Below, in pieces: positions 17,830 through 26,446 of a stretch of 64,000 bases of DNA. The notes under the pieces are model-generated. The model made no database searches. It had not been told where the DNA came from and saw only the letters and a list, made by a program, of their open reading frames with translations. This DNA is from Bacilli bacterium (GTDB lineage Bacteria > Bacillota > Bacilli > RF39 > UBA660), in the NCBI GenBank assembly GCA_017525015.1, contig JAFXUK010000003.1:124001-188000 (forward strand), read 5' to 3'. The translations under genes were made by a program, and so were the position numbers. Numbering within the stretch: the first letter of the stretch is position 1; the number at the start of each line of letters is the position of its first letter.

Positions 17830-18426
17830 TTAATTCTGTCCATATTTAATTGTGTATGCAAATCCAGATTGATTATAATCTGCAGTTGGTGCTGCTGAAC
17901 CAGTATTTTCTATTGTCAATACGATGGTTTTAGTTGTAGGTGTTGATCCACTCTTTGGAGCAATTGTATTACCTACAGCAACCAATGATGTAGAAGTTGC
18001 ACTATCATAATGCAATTTATATGTTATATCTCCACATACCATTGTACTTCCATTTACAGAACATGATTGTCCTGATGGTTGAGTTACACTAATGGATGCA
18101 ATCTTACCTCCAATGGTACCATTATTTTTTACTGTAAATGTATAAGCACATCTATCTCCTACATCTGATAAAGTAGTAGAAATACCTGATATTGTTGTTG
18201 ATGTAGCAGTCGCAGTTCCACAACTTGCTAAGTTATTTGTCGTTGTAACAACACCAGTTACTGTTCCTGTTTGAAATCCTATATCCCATGTCATGGCATT
18301 TTGCGTAATTTGATTCATTGTAATTGTTAATGTTGTTGATAATGCAGCATAAGCTATAGATATACTTAGAAGCATTACAATTGCTACTACTAACGAAGTT
18401 ATAACTATTTTCTTTTTTCTAATCAT
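17830..18426 (-). CDS. TasA/camelysin-like SipW-substrate protein (1)
   Basis: A small exported protein: MIRKKK start, hydrophobic helix, then SIAYAALSTTLTITMNQITQNAMTWDIGF in outline (helix end, then the conserved TQNA-x-TWDIGF element). Four cysteines are placed as in the other small members (SCG, RCAY, SC, VCG), suggesting two disulfides in an extracellular beta-sandwich. The TasA/camelysin family forms or decorates surface fibres after SipW cleavage. Start set at ATG 18426 with AGGGGG 6 nt upstream; a longer ORF start at 18453 lies inside the preceding gene. It sits between the DUF5305-like gene and sipW, 17 bp before sipW. Confidence 0.75.
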   Translation of the reverse strand: MIRKKKIVITSLVVAIVMLLSISIAYAALSTTLTITMNQITQNAMTWDIGFQTGTVTGVVTTTNNLASCGTATATSTTISGISTTLSDVGDRCAYTFTVKNNGTIGGKIASISVTQPSGQSCSVNGSTMVCGDITYKLHYDSATSTSLVAVGNTIAPKSGSTPTTKTIVLTIENTGSAAPTADYNQSGFAYTIKYGQN

Positions 18427-18436
18427 GAAAGTCCCC

Positions 18437-20119
18437 CTACTGTTTTTCTTCAAAATCAGATTCTTTCATTGTAAACTTATATGTTTTATTAATATCTTGT
18501 ACATAAAATTCAGATTTAATATTGTTTACTTTATGATATAAAATTGGTTTATCAATAGTATCTCTAACATCTAGTAATTCAAGGAATGATTTAACTGTAT
18601 ATACATCTTGATCTGGATTAACTGTATTCTTATCTTCTAGAGTAATAATAACTCTATCATATGTATTAAGAATTTGTTTTAATTTCTTATCATATGCTGA
18701 TTCTTTTCTTCTCATCTTAGATAAGAACTTTCCTAAGTCATATACTGAATATAAAATCAATCCTAAACCTAAAATTATTAATGCTGTGAATAATATTCTT
18801 AGAGCTAGATTTGTAGGAACTTTATATTCAGAAATTTCATTTACTTTTTCATTTTTAGTTATATTATAAGTAATTTTTGTTAATGGCATAGTAACTGAAG
18901 ATAAAACAGTTTCTTCTTTTCCGTCTTTTAATATCAATGAAACTTCTAAATAGCAGTTACTTACTAATGAATAATCATTTTTATATTTTTGAGCATAACT
19001 ATTATATTCTTGGAATGGTATATCTATTGTTTCAGCAATAGTCATAACATTTCCATTTAATTCTATTTTTTGTTTTTTAGTAAGATTTTTTTCTTTTTTT
19101 AATAATTCCTTTTCATTATCATCATCTGTTTTAATAAGAAGAGTACTCTTTACATAATATTTATAATCTTTCTTTGCTATTTTTTGATAAACAGCATTAT
19201 AAGAGTAATCTAATCTTATTGTTTCTGTTGCAGATGAGATATATTCTTTTTCCTCACCAATACATTGATCTTTATAATAATCATTTTCTTTTAAGCATAC
19301 TTGATAATTTACTTTTGCATCTTCTGTATATGTTGATGTGTCTTTCTTAAATTTATTAAATCCTACAATAGCAATTGTTAGAAAAACTAAAGAAAGAATA
19401 GTAAATAAACCATATCTTAGCATTCTATGTGAAAAGCTTTCATATTTTGGTGCTTCTTTTATATTATTAGGAATTTCAGGTTCTTCTTTAATCTTTAATT
19501 CATTACCAGAGAAAGGAATTCTCTCAGGTTCTGGAATTGGATCAATGTGTTTTGGTTCAATGTGCTCTTGTTCAATGTGCAATGGTTCATTATTTTGTTT
19601 TTCAATGTTTTGTTGAACATTATTATTTTGTTGTACGTCATTGTTTTGATGAACATCATTTTCTGGTTTATTATTATTTTCATTATGTTGTTCATTATTG
19701 TTTTGTTGTACAGTATTATTTTGTTCAACTGCTTTATTCTCATTAAATTTATTTTTGTTTTTGTGTTTATTCTTATGTTTATTATTCTTTTGCTCATTGT
19801 TATTTTGCTCATTGTTCTTTGGTTTAGAAGGAGTTGGACTTTCTCCGAACATCATTCTTAATTCTGCTGTTCTAGATAGTTCAACATCTGCTGGTACTTC
19901 AGTAGATCCTTCTACCTGTGATTCCTCTTTTTCCACTTCAAAGGTATTATTAGAAAGAATATTTGGATCTTCGTGTTCTTCTTTTGGTTCTTGTGTTTCT
20001 TCTATAGAAGACTCTTTTGGTTCTTCGGATTGCAAGTTTAATTCTTCAATAGGATTTTCATCTTTTATTTCTTCATCTTCACTTGCATAAAATTCATCGT
20101 TAATTTTATCGTTTTCCAT
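18437..20119 (-). CDS. DUF5305-like bitopic membrane protein with Asn-rich linker
   Basis: 560 residues. Residues 1-100 are acidic (Glu/Pro/Ser rich). Residues about 100-200 are a low-complexity Asn/Gln/His/Lys linker. TM1 is at about 234-255, an extracytoplasmic domain at 256-435, TM2 at about 438-458, then an ~88-residue cytoplasmic tail. The outer domain and tail (LLDVRDTIDKPILYHK, then EFYVQD and YKF) resemble DUF5305 proteins, which in archaea and Firmicutes are found beside SipW-type signal peptidases; the family call rests on memory of that pattern and the context. A role in presenting or assembling SipW substrates is inference. RBS and spacing fit co-transcription with the TasA-like genes. 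Confidence 0.6.
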   Translation of the reverse strand: MENDKINDEFYASEDEEIKDENPIEELNLQSEEPKESSIEETQEPKEEHEDPNILSNNTFEVEKEESQVEGSTEVPADVELSRTAELRMMFGESPTPSKPKNNEQNNNEQKNNKHKNKHKNKNKFNENKAVEQNNTVQQNNNEQHNENNNKPENDVHQNNDVQQNNNVQQNIEKQNNEPLHIEQEHIEPKHIDPIPEPERIPFSGNELKIKEEPEIPNNIKEAPKYESFSHRMLRYGLFTILSLVFLTIAIVGFNKFKKDTSTYTEDAKVNYQVCLKENDYYKDQCIGEEKEYISSATETIRLDYSYNAVYQKIAKKDYKYYVKSTLLIKTDDDNEKELLKKEKNLTKKQKIELNGNVMTIAETIDIPFQEYNSYAQKYKNDYSLVSNCYLEVSLILKDGKEETVLSSVTMPLTKITYNITKNEKVNEISEYKVPTNLALRILFTALIILGLGLILYSVYDLGKFLSKMRRKESAYDKKLKQILNTYDRVIITLEDKNTVNPDQDVYTVKSFLELLDVRDTIDKPILYHKVNNIKSEFYVQDINKTYKFTMKESDFEEKQ

Positions 20120-20156
20120 AATGACCCATTCCCTTTCTTTTTATTCTTTTTATTTA

Positions 20157-20741
20157 TTATTTTTGTGTGTAATTAAGAGTGAATCCTCCACTATTTTGAC
20201 TACTTGCTCCACCAGTTGAAGTACCAGTGTATTCAGCAGTTAAATAAACATCTAATGTTCCTGTATTAGCAACTAATGTATTATTTGCTCCTAATAAAGA
20301 AAGACCAGCAGAATCGCTTGTTAAACGATAAGTAATATTTGCACATACCATTTGTGATGTTTCAGAAGTATCACATGATACTGAAGATGGAGTCTTAGCT
20401 GAGATTGATGATAATAATGCATCTACTGTTCCTGTATTTTTAACTACAAAGTGATATACACATTTATCATGTAATGTAGTTAATGTAGTATTTGCAATTG
20501 ATACAGTACTTGCAGTAGCTGTTGCTTCACCACATACTGTGTTTGTACCAGTTTTTGTTCCTTGAACAGTTCCTGGCTCAAATCCTACGTTCCATGATAA
20601 CGCGTTTTGTGTTACGTTACCAAAAGTAATTTGAAGTGTAGCACTTAAAGCTGCATAAGCTATTGCTAATCCAAATAAGCATGCACATAGGATTGTAACA
20701 ATAATAATTGTTTGTCTATTTTTCTTATTTTCTTCTTCCAT
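20157..20741 (-). CDS. TasA/camelysin-like SipW-substrate protein (2)
   Basis: 194 residues. The N-terminus is unusually hydrophilic (MEEENKKNRQ) before the helix, which ends GLAIAYAALSATLQITFG. Then come the element TQNALSWNVGFEPGT and the four-Cys pattern (VCG, KCVYHF, SC, VCANITY). It ends SGGFTLNYTQK, like its neighbours. It differs from them in about half of its positions, so it is an old duplication. First gene upstream of the DUF5305-like gene (37-bp gap). Confidence 0.75.
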   Translation of the reverse strand: MEEENKKNRQTIIIVTILCACLFGLAIAYAALSATLQITFGNVTQNALSWNVGFEPGTVQGTKTGTNTVCGEATATASTVSIANTTLTTLHDKCVYHFVVKNTGTVDALLSSISAKTPSSVSCDTSETSQMVCANITYRLTSDSAGLSLLGANNTLVANTGTLDVYLTAEYTGTSTGGASSQNSGGFTLNYTQK

Positions 20742-20755
20742 TTTAATTAACTCCT

Positions 20756-21337
20756 TTATGCTTGATTATATGTTAAGGTGAACTTTGCACCATTATGTGT
20801 AATTGCAGATGATTGTAATCCACTTGCATTATATTTTGCAACTAAGTAGATTTTTTGAGTAGCTCCCGAATTAAGTGCTCCACCTGTTGTTAATAAAGTA
20901 GAGCCACCTGAATCAGTTGTTAAGTTGTATGTAATATTTCCACATACTAAGTTTGCTCCTGATGCAGTACCACAAGTTATACTAGTTGGTGCTGTAGGTG
21001 TAATTCCACCTAATGTAGCATTAACTGTACCATTATTAGCAACAGTTAATTCCCAAGTACATTTATCTCCAGGTTTTGATAATGTAGTGTTTGCAATTGT
21101 TACTGAACTTGCTGTAATTGATGCATTTCCACATGTTCTTCCTGTTGCACTAGTTCCACCTGCAGTTGCAGTTGCGGATGTTCCTGTAAATCCAACATCC
21201 CATGTTAAAGCATTTTGAGTAATTGTTCCAAATGTAATTGTTAATGTTGTTGATAAAGCAGCATAAGCAATTCCGATACCTGCTACCATAATTACAGCAA
21301 CTAACAATAAAAATTTGTAATCATGTCTTTTTTTCAT
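20756..21337 (-). CDS. TasA/camelysin-like SipW-substrate protein (3)
   Basis: 193 residues: MKKRHDYKF, helix ending GIGIAYAALSTTLTITFG, then TQNALTWDVGF, four cysteines (TCG, KCTWEL, TCG, VCGNITY) and C-terminal GAKFTLTYNQA. Very rich in Thr, Ala, Gly and Ser, typical of secreted fibre subunits. Separated by only 14-15 bp from both neighbouring paralogues, so the three are one transcription unit. Confidence 0.75.
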   Translation of the reverse strand: MKKRHDYKFLLLVAVIMVAGIGIAYAALSTTLTITFGTITQNALTWDVGFTGTSATATAGGTSATGRTCGNASITASSVTIANTTLSKPGDKCTWELTVANNGTVNATLGGITPTAPTSITCGTASGANLVCGNITYNLTTDSGGSTLLTTGGALNSGATQKIYLVAKYNASGLQSSAITHNGAKFTLTYNQA

Positions 21338-21352
21338 ATTAATTTTCTCCTT

Positions 21353-21958
21353 CTATTTTTGTCCATAAACAAATGTGAATTTTGCACCTGTTTGTGTTGT
21401 GGCACTACTGTTTAATGAAGTACCTGTATACTTAACTACTAAGTATGCATTTTGTGTACCAGTTGATGCTGCAAGAGTTCCTCCAGTTTTTAATGGTGTA
21501 GATCCTGCTGAATCTGTAGTAATTTCATATGTTAAATTACCACATACTAATTTTGCTCCTACTGATGATGAAGCATCTTGTTTTGTTGCGCATGTTGTTC
21601 CACTTGGTGCAGTTGGTTTTAATGATGATAAAGTAGCTGCGATACCACCAGTATTCTTAATTACTAGTGCATATGTACATTTATCATCTGGTTTTGATAG
21701 AGTTGTTGCTGCAACAGAAACACTGTTTGCTGTTACTGTAGCATCTCCACAGCTTCTTCCTGTACCACTAGTTCCAGCTGGTGTACCTGTAACTGTACCA
21801 GTTGTAAAAGCAACGTTCCATGTCAACGCATTTTGTGTTACGTTTCCAAATGTGATGGTTAAAGTGGTTGATAACGCTGCATAAGCAACCACTACTCCTA
21901 CTACTAAGATTGCTGATAGTAATAGTAAAAATTTTAAATTGTGCATTCTGTCTTGCAT
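21353..21958 (-). CDS. TasA/camelysin-like SipW-substrate protein (4), first in operon
   Basis: 201 residues, the promoter-proximal gene of the secretion locus. MQDRMHNLKF, hydrophobic helix ending VVAYAALSTTLTITFG, then TQNALTWNVAF. Cysteines in the shared layout (SCG, KCTYAL, TCA, VCGNLTY) and end GAKFTFVYGQK. The closest relative is the 193-residue neighbour. Preceded by an RBS (GGAGGT) and a long leader that holds an inverted repeat. Being first in the operon it may be the major subunit; that is inference. Confidence 0.75.
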   Translation of the reverse strand: MQDRMHNLKFLLLLSAILVVGVVVAYAALSTTLTITFGNVTQNALTWNVAFTTGTVTGTPAGTSGTGRSCGDATVTANSVSVAATTLSKPDDKCTYALVIKNTGGIAATLSSLKPTAPSGTTCATKQDASSSVGAKLVCGNLTYEITTDSAGSTPLKTGGTLAASTGTQNAYLVVKYTGTSLNSSATTQTGAKFTFVYGQK

Positions 21959-22003
21959 TTTAATTTTACCTCCTATGCCATTAGTGGCTTTAACTTATTG
22001 TTG

Positions 22004-22046
22004 GTAGGAACAAATGTTTATCATCACATTCTACATTTCTTCCTAC
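22004..22046 (-). promoter_or_regulatory. Leader inverted repeat upstream of TasA-like operon
   Basis: Arms 22004-22017 and 22033-22046 match at 13 of 14 positions (GTAGGAACAAATGT against its complement), 15-nt loop. It lies about 45-90 bp upstream of the first start codon. It could be a repressor/activator operator or an mRNA leader hairpin; no T tract follows, so it is not a simple terminator. No convincing -35/-10 pair was found here, although TTGACA occurs on the minus strand at 22099-22094. Confidence 0.5.
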
Positions 22047-22187
22047 TATACTAACTATAGTTTACTATTTTTTTTTGCTTGATACAAGTTTTATGTCAAT
22101 TTTCTTAATAAAAAATTATGTCATTTCTTTATATTTCAACGTTTTTAATAACATTTTTAATTAATTGTTTACACTACTTTACAAAAT

Positions 22188-22213
22188 AAAACATAATGAT
22201 TTCATTATGTTTT
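22188..22213 (-). terminator. Rho-independent terminator
   Basis: Stem AAAACATAATGA and its complement; ends the gpr-spoIIP-22213 unit. Confidence 0.7.
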
Positions 22214-22500
22214 TAATTATCAATAGAATCTAACAATTTTTGTAATACTTTATTTACGGCTTTCTCTATTATATTAGAGCACTTCATACCTATCATATTT
22301 GCTTTATTATGATAGTCTTTCTTTGGCGTTAAATAATTAGATGGGATTATTTCTTTTCCTTCTTTTAAATCTTCTTCAAATCTTATTATTGATTCTTCTG
22401 ATAAAACATTATCACCGATATTCTCATTGTTTCTATTTAGGAATATAATTACAAATAATATTATTAATATGAAGAAACATGGTTTAATTAATTTCTTCAT
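22213..22500 (-). CDS. Small membrane protein downstream of spoIIP (YqxA position)
   Basis: 95 residues from ATG 22500, which has GGAGG 6 nt upstream; an ORF start at 22533 would overlap spoIIP without an RBS. One N-terminal membrane segment (IKPCFFILIILFVIIFLNR), then a charged soluble part ending in an amphipathic helix (NIIEKAVNKVLQKLL). In Bacillus the gene after spoIIP is yqxA, a DUF3679 protein of similar size and build; the positional match is suggestive, the sequence match weak. It overlaps the spoIIP stop. Confidence 0.55.
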   Translation of the reverse strand: MKKLIKPCFFILIILFVIIFLNRNNENIGDNVLSEESIIRFEEDLKEGKEIIPSNYLTPKKDYHNKANMIGMKCSNIIEKAVNKVLQKLLDSIDN

Positions 22501-23335
22501 TAATAACCTCCAAAAAAATTTCTTTAAAAGCAAGATCTGTATTTAATATTTCAGTTGTATTATTCTCATATCCACCAATTTCAATAAGAATAGTATTTGG
22601 AGAGAAATCTTGATTATATACTCCGTTTACTCCTGCTCCTTGTTTTTTATATATTCCTTTACAAAGATTTGGATATTTCTCATCTAATTTATTTACTATT
22701 TTTTCAGTAAATTCTAAATTATATTTATAATTCTTATTTTCTAATCCTACAATAAATAATACTTTTGCGTATTCTTTATCATTTATTACAACTGTAGTCT
22801 TATCTTTAGTTAAACTATCTCTATGAATATCTATAAAATAAGTTAAAGAATTATACTCTTGTTTTCTTTTCTCTAAAAGTAATCTACTTGCTTTATAGCT
22901 TGATGCATAATTCCAATTATTATTATTTAGAATATTTGTGACTGATTCTTCTTCTACATATGTATAAAATCCTTCTTTTTCAAATAATTCTTTTAGAATA
23001 TAATTATTCATACTAACTGTAGGATTTAATGTATAATTACCTATTGTTTCAGATTGATACTCTTCTATTGGATGTGAATTATATAAATATATTATTGGAG
23101 ATTTATCTTCTTCTACTTTTGTCTCTTCTTCATACTCTTTTAATAGCGGAATATTCCATTTTAGGGAATAGCTTTTTATTTTATCTTTTAGTGTTTCATT
23201 AGAAAATCTTGTATTAATTATAAATTTAACTATATCTTGATTACTATTTAATGTTTTTTTCTTACCAAAATATTTATATCCAACATAAATACTTATAATA
23301 GAAATAATTAATAGTATAATAATTCTCTTTTTCAT
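22484..23335 (-). CDS. spoIIP: Stage II sporulation protein P (amidase/endopeptidase)
   Basis: A membrane-anchored peptidoglycan hydrolase that works with SpoIID and SpoIIM during engulfment of the forespore. One N-terminal TM (about 5-22), then the SpoIIP domain: IYLYNSHPIEEYQ (zinc-binding His), a mid-domain Glu-rich helix, TYFIDIHRDS, and the C-terminal NQDFSPNTILIEIGGYENN with the conserved Glu. At 283 residues it is shorter than the ~400-residue Bacillus protein, chiefly in the stalk before the catalytic domain. Gene order gpr-spoIIP matches Bacillus. Confidence 0.88.
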   Translation of the reverse strand: MKKRIIILLIISIISIYVGYKYFGKKKTLNSNQDIVKFIINTRFSNETLKDKIKSYSLKWNIPLLKEYEEETKVEEDKSPIIYLYNSHPIEEYQSETIGNYTLNPTVSMNNYILKELFEKEGFYTYVEEESVTNILNNNNWNYASSYKASRLLLEKRKQEYNSLTYFIDIHRDSLTKDKTTVVINDKEYAKVLFIVGLENKNYKYNLEFTEKIVNKLDEKYPNLCKGIYKKQGAGVNGVYNQDFSPNTILIEIGGYENNTTEILNTDLAFKEIFLEVINEEIN

Positions 23336-23372
23336 TGAATCACCAAAATAATTTTAAAATACTATTACATTA

Positions 23373-24155
23373 TTATTTGTCGAAGATTTTGGGATTAATT
23401 ATATGATTTATTGTTGTACCTAATAGATGAGATAACTTTTCGACCATAAAATCTATATTTGTAGGAGTAACCATAAAGTTATCATCTGATACTTTATTAA
23501 TCATTGTATTTTTATCTACTACTGTAGGAATACCTATCGCAATAATTTTACAATTCATTGTTTTTTCACTTATTTCACCTTGATCATTAAAAATACCACT
23601 TCCAGGATGTATTCCAGAATTTGTTATTTGTATTGTTTTTACTAATCTTTCTATGTGAGATGCTTTTAAGGCATCTATTATAATTACTTTAGTAGGTTTT
23701 ACTTCTTCTATTACTTTTTTTATTAAATTTACTGATTCAATACCTGTATTACCACAAACATTAGGTTCATATATAGATACTGATGATACATTTAAATCTA
23801 ATTCTCCTAATAAATAAAGGTATCTTGTTACTAATATTTCTTTAATTGTTTTTGGTCCTAATGAATCTGGAGTAGATTTTGGATTACCTAATCCAATTAT
23901 TAAATATGAATCTTTATCTTTTGGATCAATATACTCTTTTAATACTTCTTTTAATTTTTTTTGTACTAAAATATATTCTTCTTTATCTGTAATATCTTTA
24001 AAAAGAAGTGTAGTATATTTATCTTTTCCTTTTACTAAATCTACTTTTTTAATAGGATTATTATCATCTAATTTTAGACTTTCTTTAGATGATAAATCTT
24101 CTTCTAAAACAAGATCTGTACGAATACTATTGCTTGGTACATTTACTTTATGCAT
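23373..24155 (-). CDS. gpr: Germination protease GPR
   Basis: A spore-specific protease that degrades small acid-soluble spore proteins on germination; made in the forespore as a zymogen. IRTDLVLEE at residues 11-19 resembles the conserved N-terminal self-processing region. IIGLGNPKSTPDSLGPK is the diagnostic block, and VIIIDALKASHIERL and NSGIHPGSG follow. 260 residues is short for the family (Bacillus about 370), mainly by missing C-terminal sequence. ATG 24155 has GGTGA upstream. Divergent from rpsT, as in Bacillus. Confidence 0.88.
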   Translation of the reverse strand: MHKVNVPSNSIRTDLVLEEDLSSKESLKLDDNNPIKKVDLVKGKDKYTTLLFKDITDKEEYILVQKKLKEVLKEYIDPKDKDSYLIIGLGNPKSTPDSLGPKTIKEILVTRYLYLLGELDLNVSSVSIYEPNVCGNTGIESVNLIKKVIEEVKPTKVIIIDALKASHIERLVKTIQITNSGIHPGSGIFNDQGEISEKTMNCKIIAIGIPTVVDKNTMINKVSDDNFMVTPTNIDFMVEKLSHLLGTTINHIINPKIFDK

Positions 24156-24196
24156 AAAATCACCATTTTTATTATTTACAAATATGTACTTTTTAT

Positions 24197-24225
24197 TTGC
24201 ATTTTTTTAATTTTTTTGATAGAAT
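24197..24225 (+). promoter_or_regulatory. Promoter of rpsT
   Basis: TTGCAT (24197-24202), 17-bp T-rich spacer, TAGAAT (24220-24225), about 30 bp before the start codon. Confidence 0.45.
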
Positions 24226-24255
24226 TAACTTGTTTACAAAAAGTGAGGTGAAATT

Positions 24256-24519
24256 ATGCCAAATATTAAAAGTGCTAAAAAGCGTATGCGTAGTAATGCA
24301 AAGAAAGCTGATGTTAATACTTTAGTATCTTCAAGCATGAAAACTGCAATTAAAAAATTCGAAAAAGAAGTTAAAGCTGGAAACAAAGAAGAAGCTGCAA
24401 ATAGCTTAAATATAGCTTTCCAAAGAATTGATAAAGCTATGGGAAGTGGTTTAGTTCACAAGAACAAAGCTGCTCGTTTAAAATCAAGATTAATTAAGTC
24501 AAAAAACAGTATGGAGTAA
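24256..24519 (+). CDS. rpsT: 30S ribosomal protein S20
   Basis: 87-residue basic helical primary 16S rRNA-binding protein. Diagnostic start MPNIKSAKKRMR, and helical bundle residues SSMKTAIKKFE and GLVHKNKAARLKSRL. Length is normal. RBS GAGGTG; monocistronic with its own terminator. Confidence 0.96.
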   Translation: MPNIKSAKKRMRSNAKKADVNTLVSSSMKTAIKKFEKEVKAGNKEEAANSLNIAFQRIDKAMGSGLVHKNKAARLKSRLIKSKNSME

Positions 24520-24540
24520 ACCAATTCAAGTAATTGGTTT
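24518..24540 (+). terminator. Rho-independent terminator of rpsT
   Basis: Stem AAACCAATT / AATTGGTTT, 5-nt loop, T run. Confidence 0.88.
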
Positions 24541-24624
24541 TTTTCATGCTTGACAGTTTATCTAAAAATATTTGTTTACTAAAATCAAACTCGGATTTAA
24601 AATATAATTAGGAATGGTGAGGAA

Positions 24625-25557
24625 ATGAAAAAGATTATAAAAGGGATCCTAACCGCTGGTATTGTATTGATATTTTTAGGTGTTATCTTCAAGTATAAAG
24701 ATTCTGTCTTTGTATATGTAGATCAATATCTTTCTCCATATAAGTATGTTACTTTAGGAGATGTTAATGAATACTACCGAGATTATGATTTTGAATTTGT
24801 TCAAAATACTGAAAGATTTGTTCCATTAGATGAACAAGATATTATTAATATTTACTATACTGTTATCAATGCTGGTAAATCTACTTTTACATTCTATTGT
24901 ACTGAAGATTATCCTGGATGTTTAGCAGATGTACAAGCTATCGCAAATGATAGAACTAAATTATCTGATATTAATAATTATGTTCATCCATATAATGGAT
25001 TTTCTCATATTGAAACAGAATATGATAGTTTAGGAAGAGTCACAATTAATATTGTTAGAAGTTATACTCCTGAAGAAATTGATCAAATAAATCAAAAAGT
25101 TGATGAGCTATATGCACAACTTTGGAAAAGTAATGATAGTAACTACAACAATATGTTAAGAGTTCATGACTGGATTGTTGATCATGCTCAGTATGATACA
25201 AGTCGTTCTGAGAATGGTGATAGTGCATATGATTCAGATATTGCTTATGGTCCATTATTCCAAGGTAAAGCTGTTTGTGGCGGATATACTGATTTGATGC
25301 AATTGTTCTTAGAAAAAGCTGGAATGAAGAGTTTTAGAGTTTCTACAGAACATCATATTTGGAATGCAGTTTACTATAATAAATGGTTACATATTGATCT
25401 TACTTGGGATGACCCAGTATCAAATGGTGTTACTCCTGAGAGAACACATGAATTCTTCTTATTAACAACAAAACAATTACTTGAGAGTGATAGAGATAAT
25501 GGAAAAGCAGACCATCAATTCCATCAACCATATTATCCAGAATTAAAAGAAGCATAA
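24625..25557 (+). CDS. Membrane-anchored transglutaminase-like protein
   Basis: 310 residues: N-terminal TM (about 8-24), an extracytoplasmic mixed region, and a C-terminal transglutaminase-like domain (about 180-290). Catalytic triad candidates: Cys in QGKAVCGGYTDLMQLFL, His in STEHHIWNAVYYNKWLHID, Asp in the following DLTWDDP. Such domains act as cysteine proteases, transamidases or peptidoglycan-linked enzymes, and the substrate cannot be told here. RBS GTGAGG before ATG 24625. It shares a 12-bp-stem terminator with convergent miaA. Confidence 0.82.
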   Translation: MKKIIKGILTAGIVLIFLGVIFKYKDSVFVYVDQYLSPYKYVTLGDVNEYYRDYDFEFVQNTERFVPLDEQDIINIYYTVINAGKSTFTFYCTEDYPGCLADVQAIANDRTKLSDINNYVHPYNGFSHIETEYDSLGRVTINIVRSYTPEEIDQINQKVDELYAQLWKSNDSNYNNMLRVHDWIVDHAQYDTSRSENGDSAYDSDIAYGPLFQGKAVCGGYTDLMQLFLEKAGMKSFRVSTEHHIWNAVYYNKWLHIDLTWDDPVSNGVTPERTHEFFLLTTKQLLESDRDNGKADHQFHQPYYPELKEA

Positions 25558-25572
25558 AACTATGCTTCTTTT
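25545..25572. terminator. Bidirectional terminator
   Basis: A perfect 12-bp stem (AAAAGAAGCATA and complement, 4-nt loop) overlapping the stop codons of both convergent genes. Confidence 0.9.
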
Positions 25573-26438
25573 TTTATATCATTATATACTTCTTCTATTG
25601 TATTATTAAAATCATTAAAATCTACATCATACCAATTAGTATTAAATTGGTGTTTAAAAAATGTAAATTGTCTTTTAGCATATCTTCTTGAATCTTTCTT
25701 TATATCATCTATTACTATATCTAATGGTTTATTATTAAATAAGTAATCATAAAACTCTTTATACCCTATTCCAGTATTTAATACTCTTGACTTTTTATAT
25801 GAGTCTTTTAATGAATTAATTTCATCTAATAATCCATTTTTAATCATAATATCTACTCTAGAATTAATTCTTTCATATAAATAGTCTCTATCTGTCGTTA
25901 GTCCTATTACTCTAATAGGATATAAACATTCATCTTTATCATATGTTAGTTCTTCATTATTTTCTAATTTATTTAGAAGTCTTACTAATCTTTTTCTATT
26001 TTGTACTTCAGGTAAATATTCTACTTGATATTTTTTTATTTTGTCTAAAATTTCTACATTAGTTAATTCTTCATATTCTTTATATGTAGTACCTTCAGTA
26101 AATTTATAATCATATAGAGCGGCTTTAATATAAAGTCCTGTTCCTCCAACAATAATTATTCTATTACCTCTACTTGTTATTTCATTAATTAACTTTCTTA
26201 CATCTTTTTGATAATCATAAACAGTATAATCTTCTTCTACATCTCTGATATCTATTAGGTGATGCGGAATATTCTCTCTTTCTTCTACTGTAGGTTTAGC
26301 TGAACCAATATCTAATTTTTTATAGATTGCGACAGAGTCTCCATTTATTATTTCGGCATCTAACTTTTTAGCAAGTTCAATACTTAGTTTTGTTTTACCT
26401 ACTCCAGTAGGACCTACTATGACAATAATATCTTTCAT
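25560..26438 (-). CDS. miaA: tRNA dimethylallyltransferase MiaA
   Basis: Transfers a dimethylallyl group to N6 of A37 in tRNAs reading UNN codons. P-loop GPTGVGKTKLS at residues 9-19, INGDSVAIYKKLDIGSAKP, HHLIDI, and IIIVGGTGLYIKAALYDY are all family hallmarks. 292 residues, slightly shorter than the Bacillus enzyme. The start is 8 bp after the mutL stop, forming a mutL-miaA operon. Confidence 0.95.
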   Translation of the reverse strand: MKDIIVIVGPTGVGKTKLSIELAKKLDAEIINGDSVAIYKKLDIGSAKPTVEERENIPHHLIDIRDVEEDYTVYDYQKDVRKLINEITSRGNRIIIVGGTGLYIKAALYDYKFTEGTTYKEYEELTNVEILDKIKKYQVEYLPEVQNRKRLVRLLNKLENNEELTYDKDECLYPIRVIGLTTDRDYLYERINSRVDIMIKNGLLDEINSLKDSYKKSRVLNTGIGYKEFYDYLFNNKPLDIVIDDIKKDSRRYAKRQFTFFKHQFNTNWYDVDFNDFNNTIEEVYNDIKKEA

Positions 26439-26446
26439 AATACCTC

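Noticed and set aside
19547..19861. Plus-strand ORF of 104 codons within the DUF5305-like gene
   Set aside because: It is the complement of the Asn/His-rich linker; its composition is an artefact.
22060..22100. Sigma-A promoter at TTGACA 22099-22094 for the TasA-like operon
   Set aside because: At 16-18 bp spacing only an A run is found in place of a -10 box.
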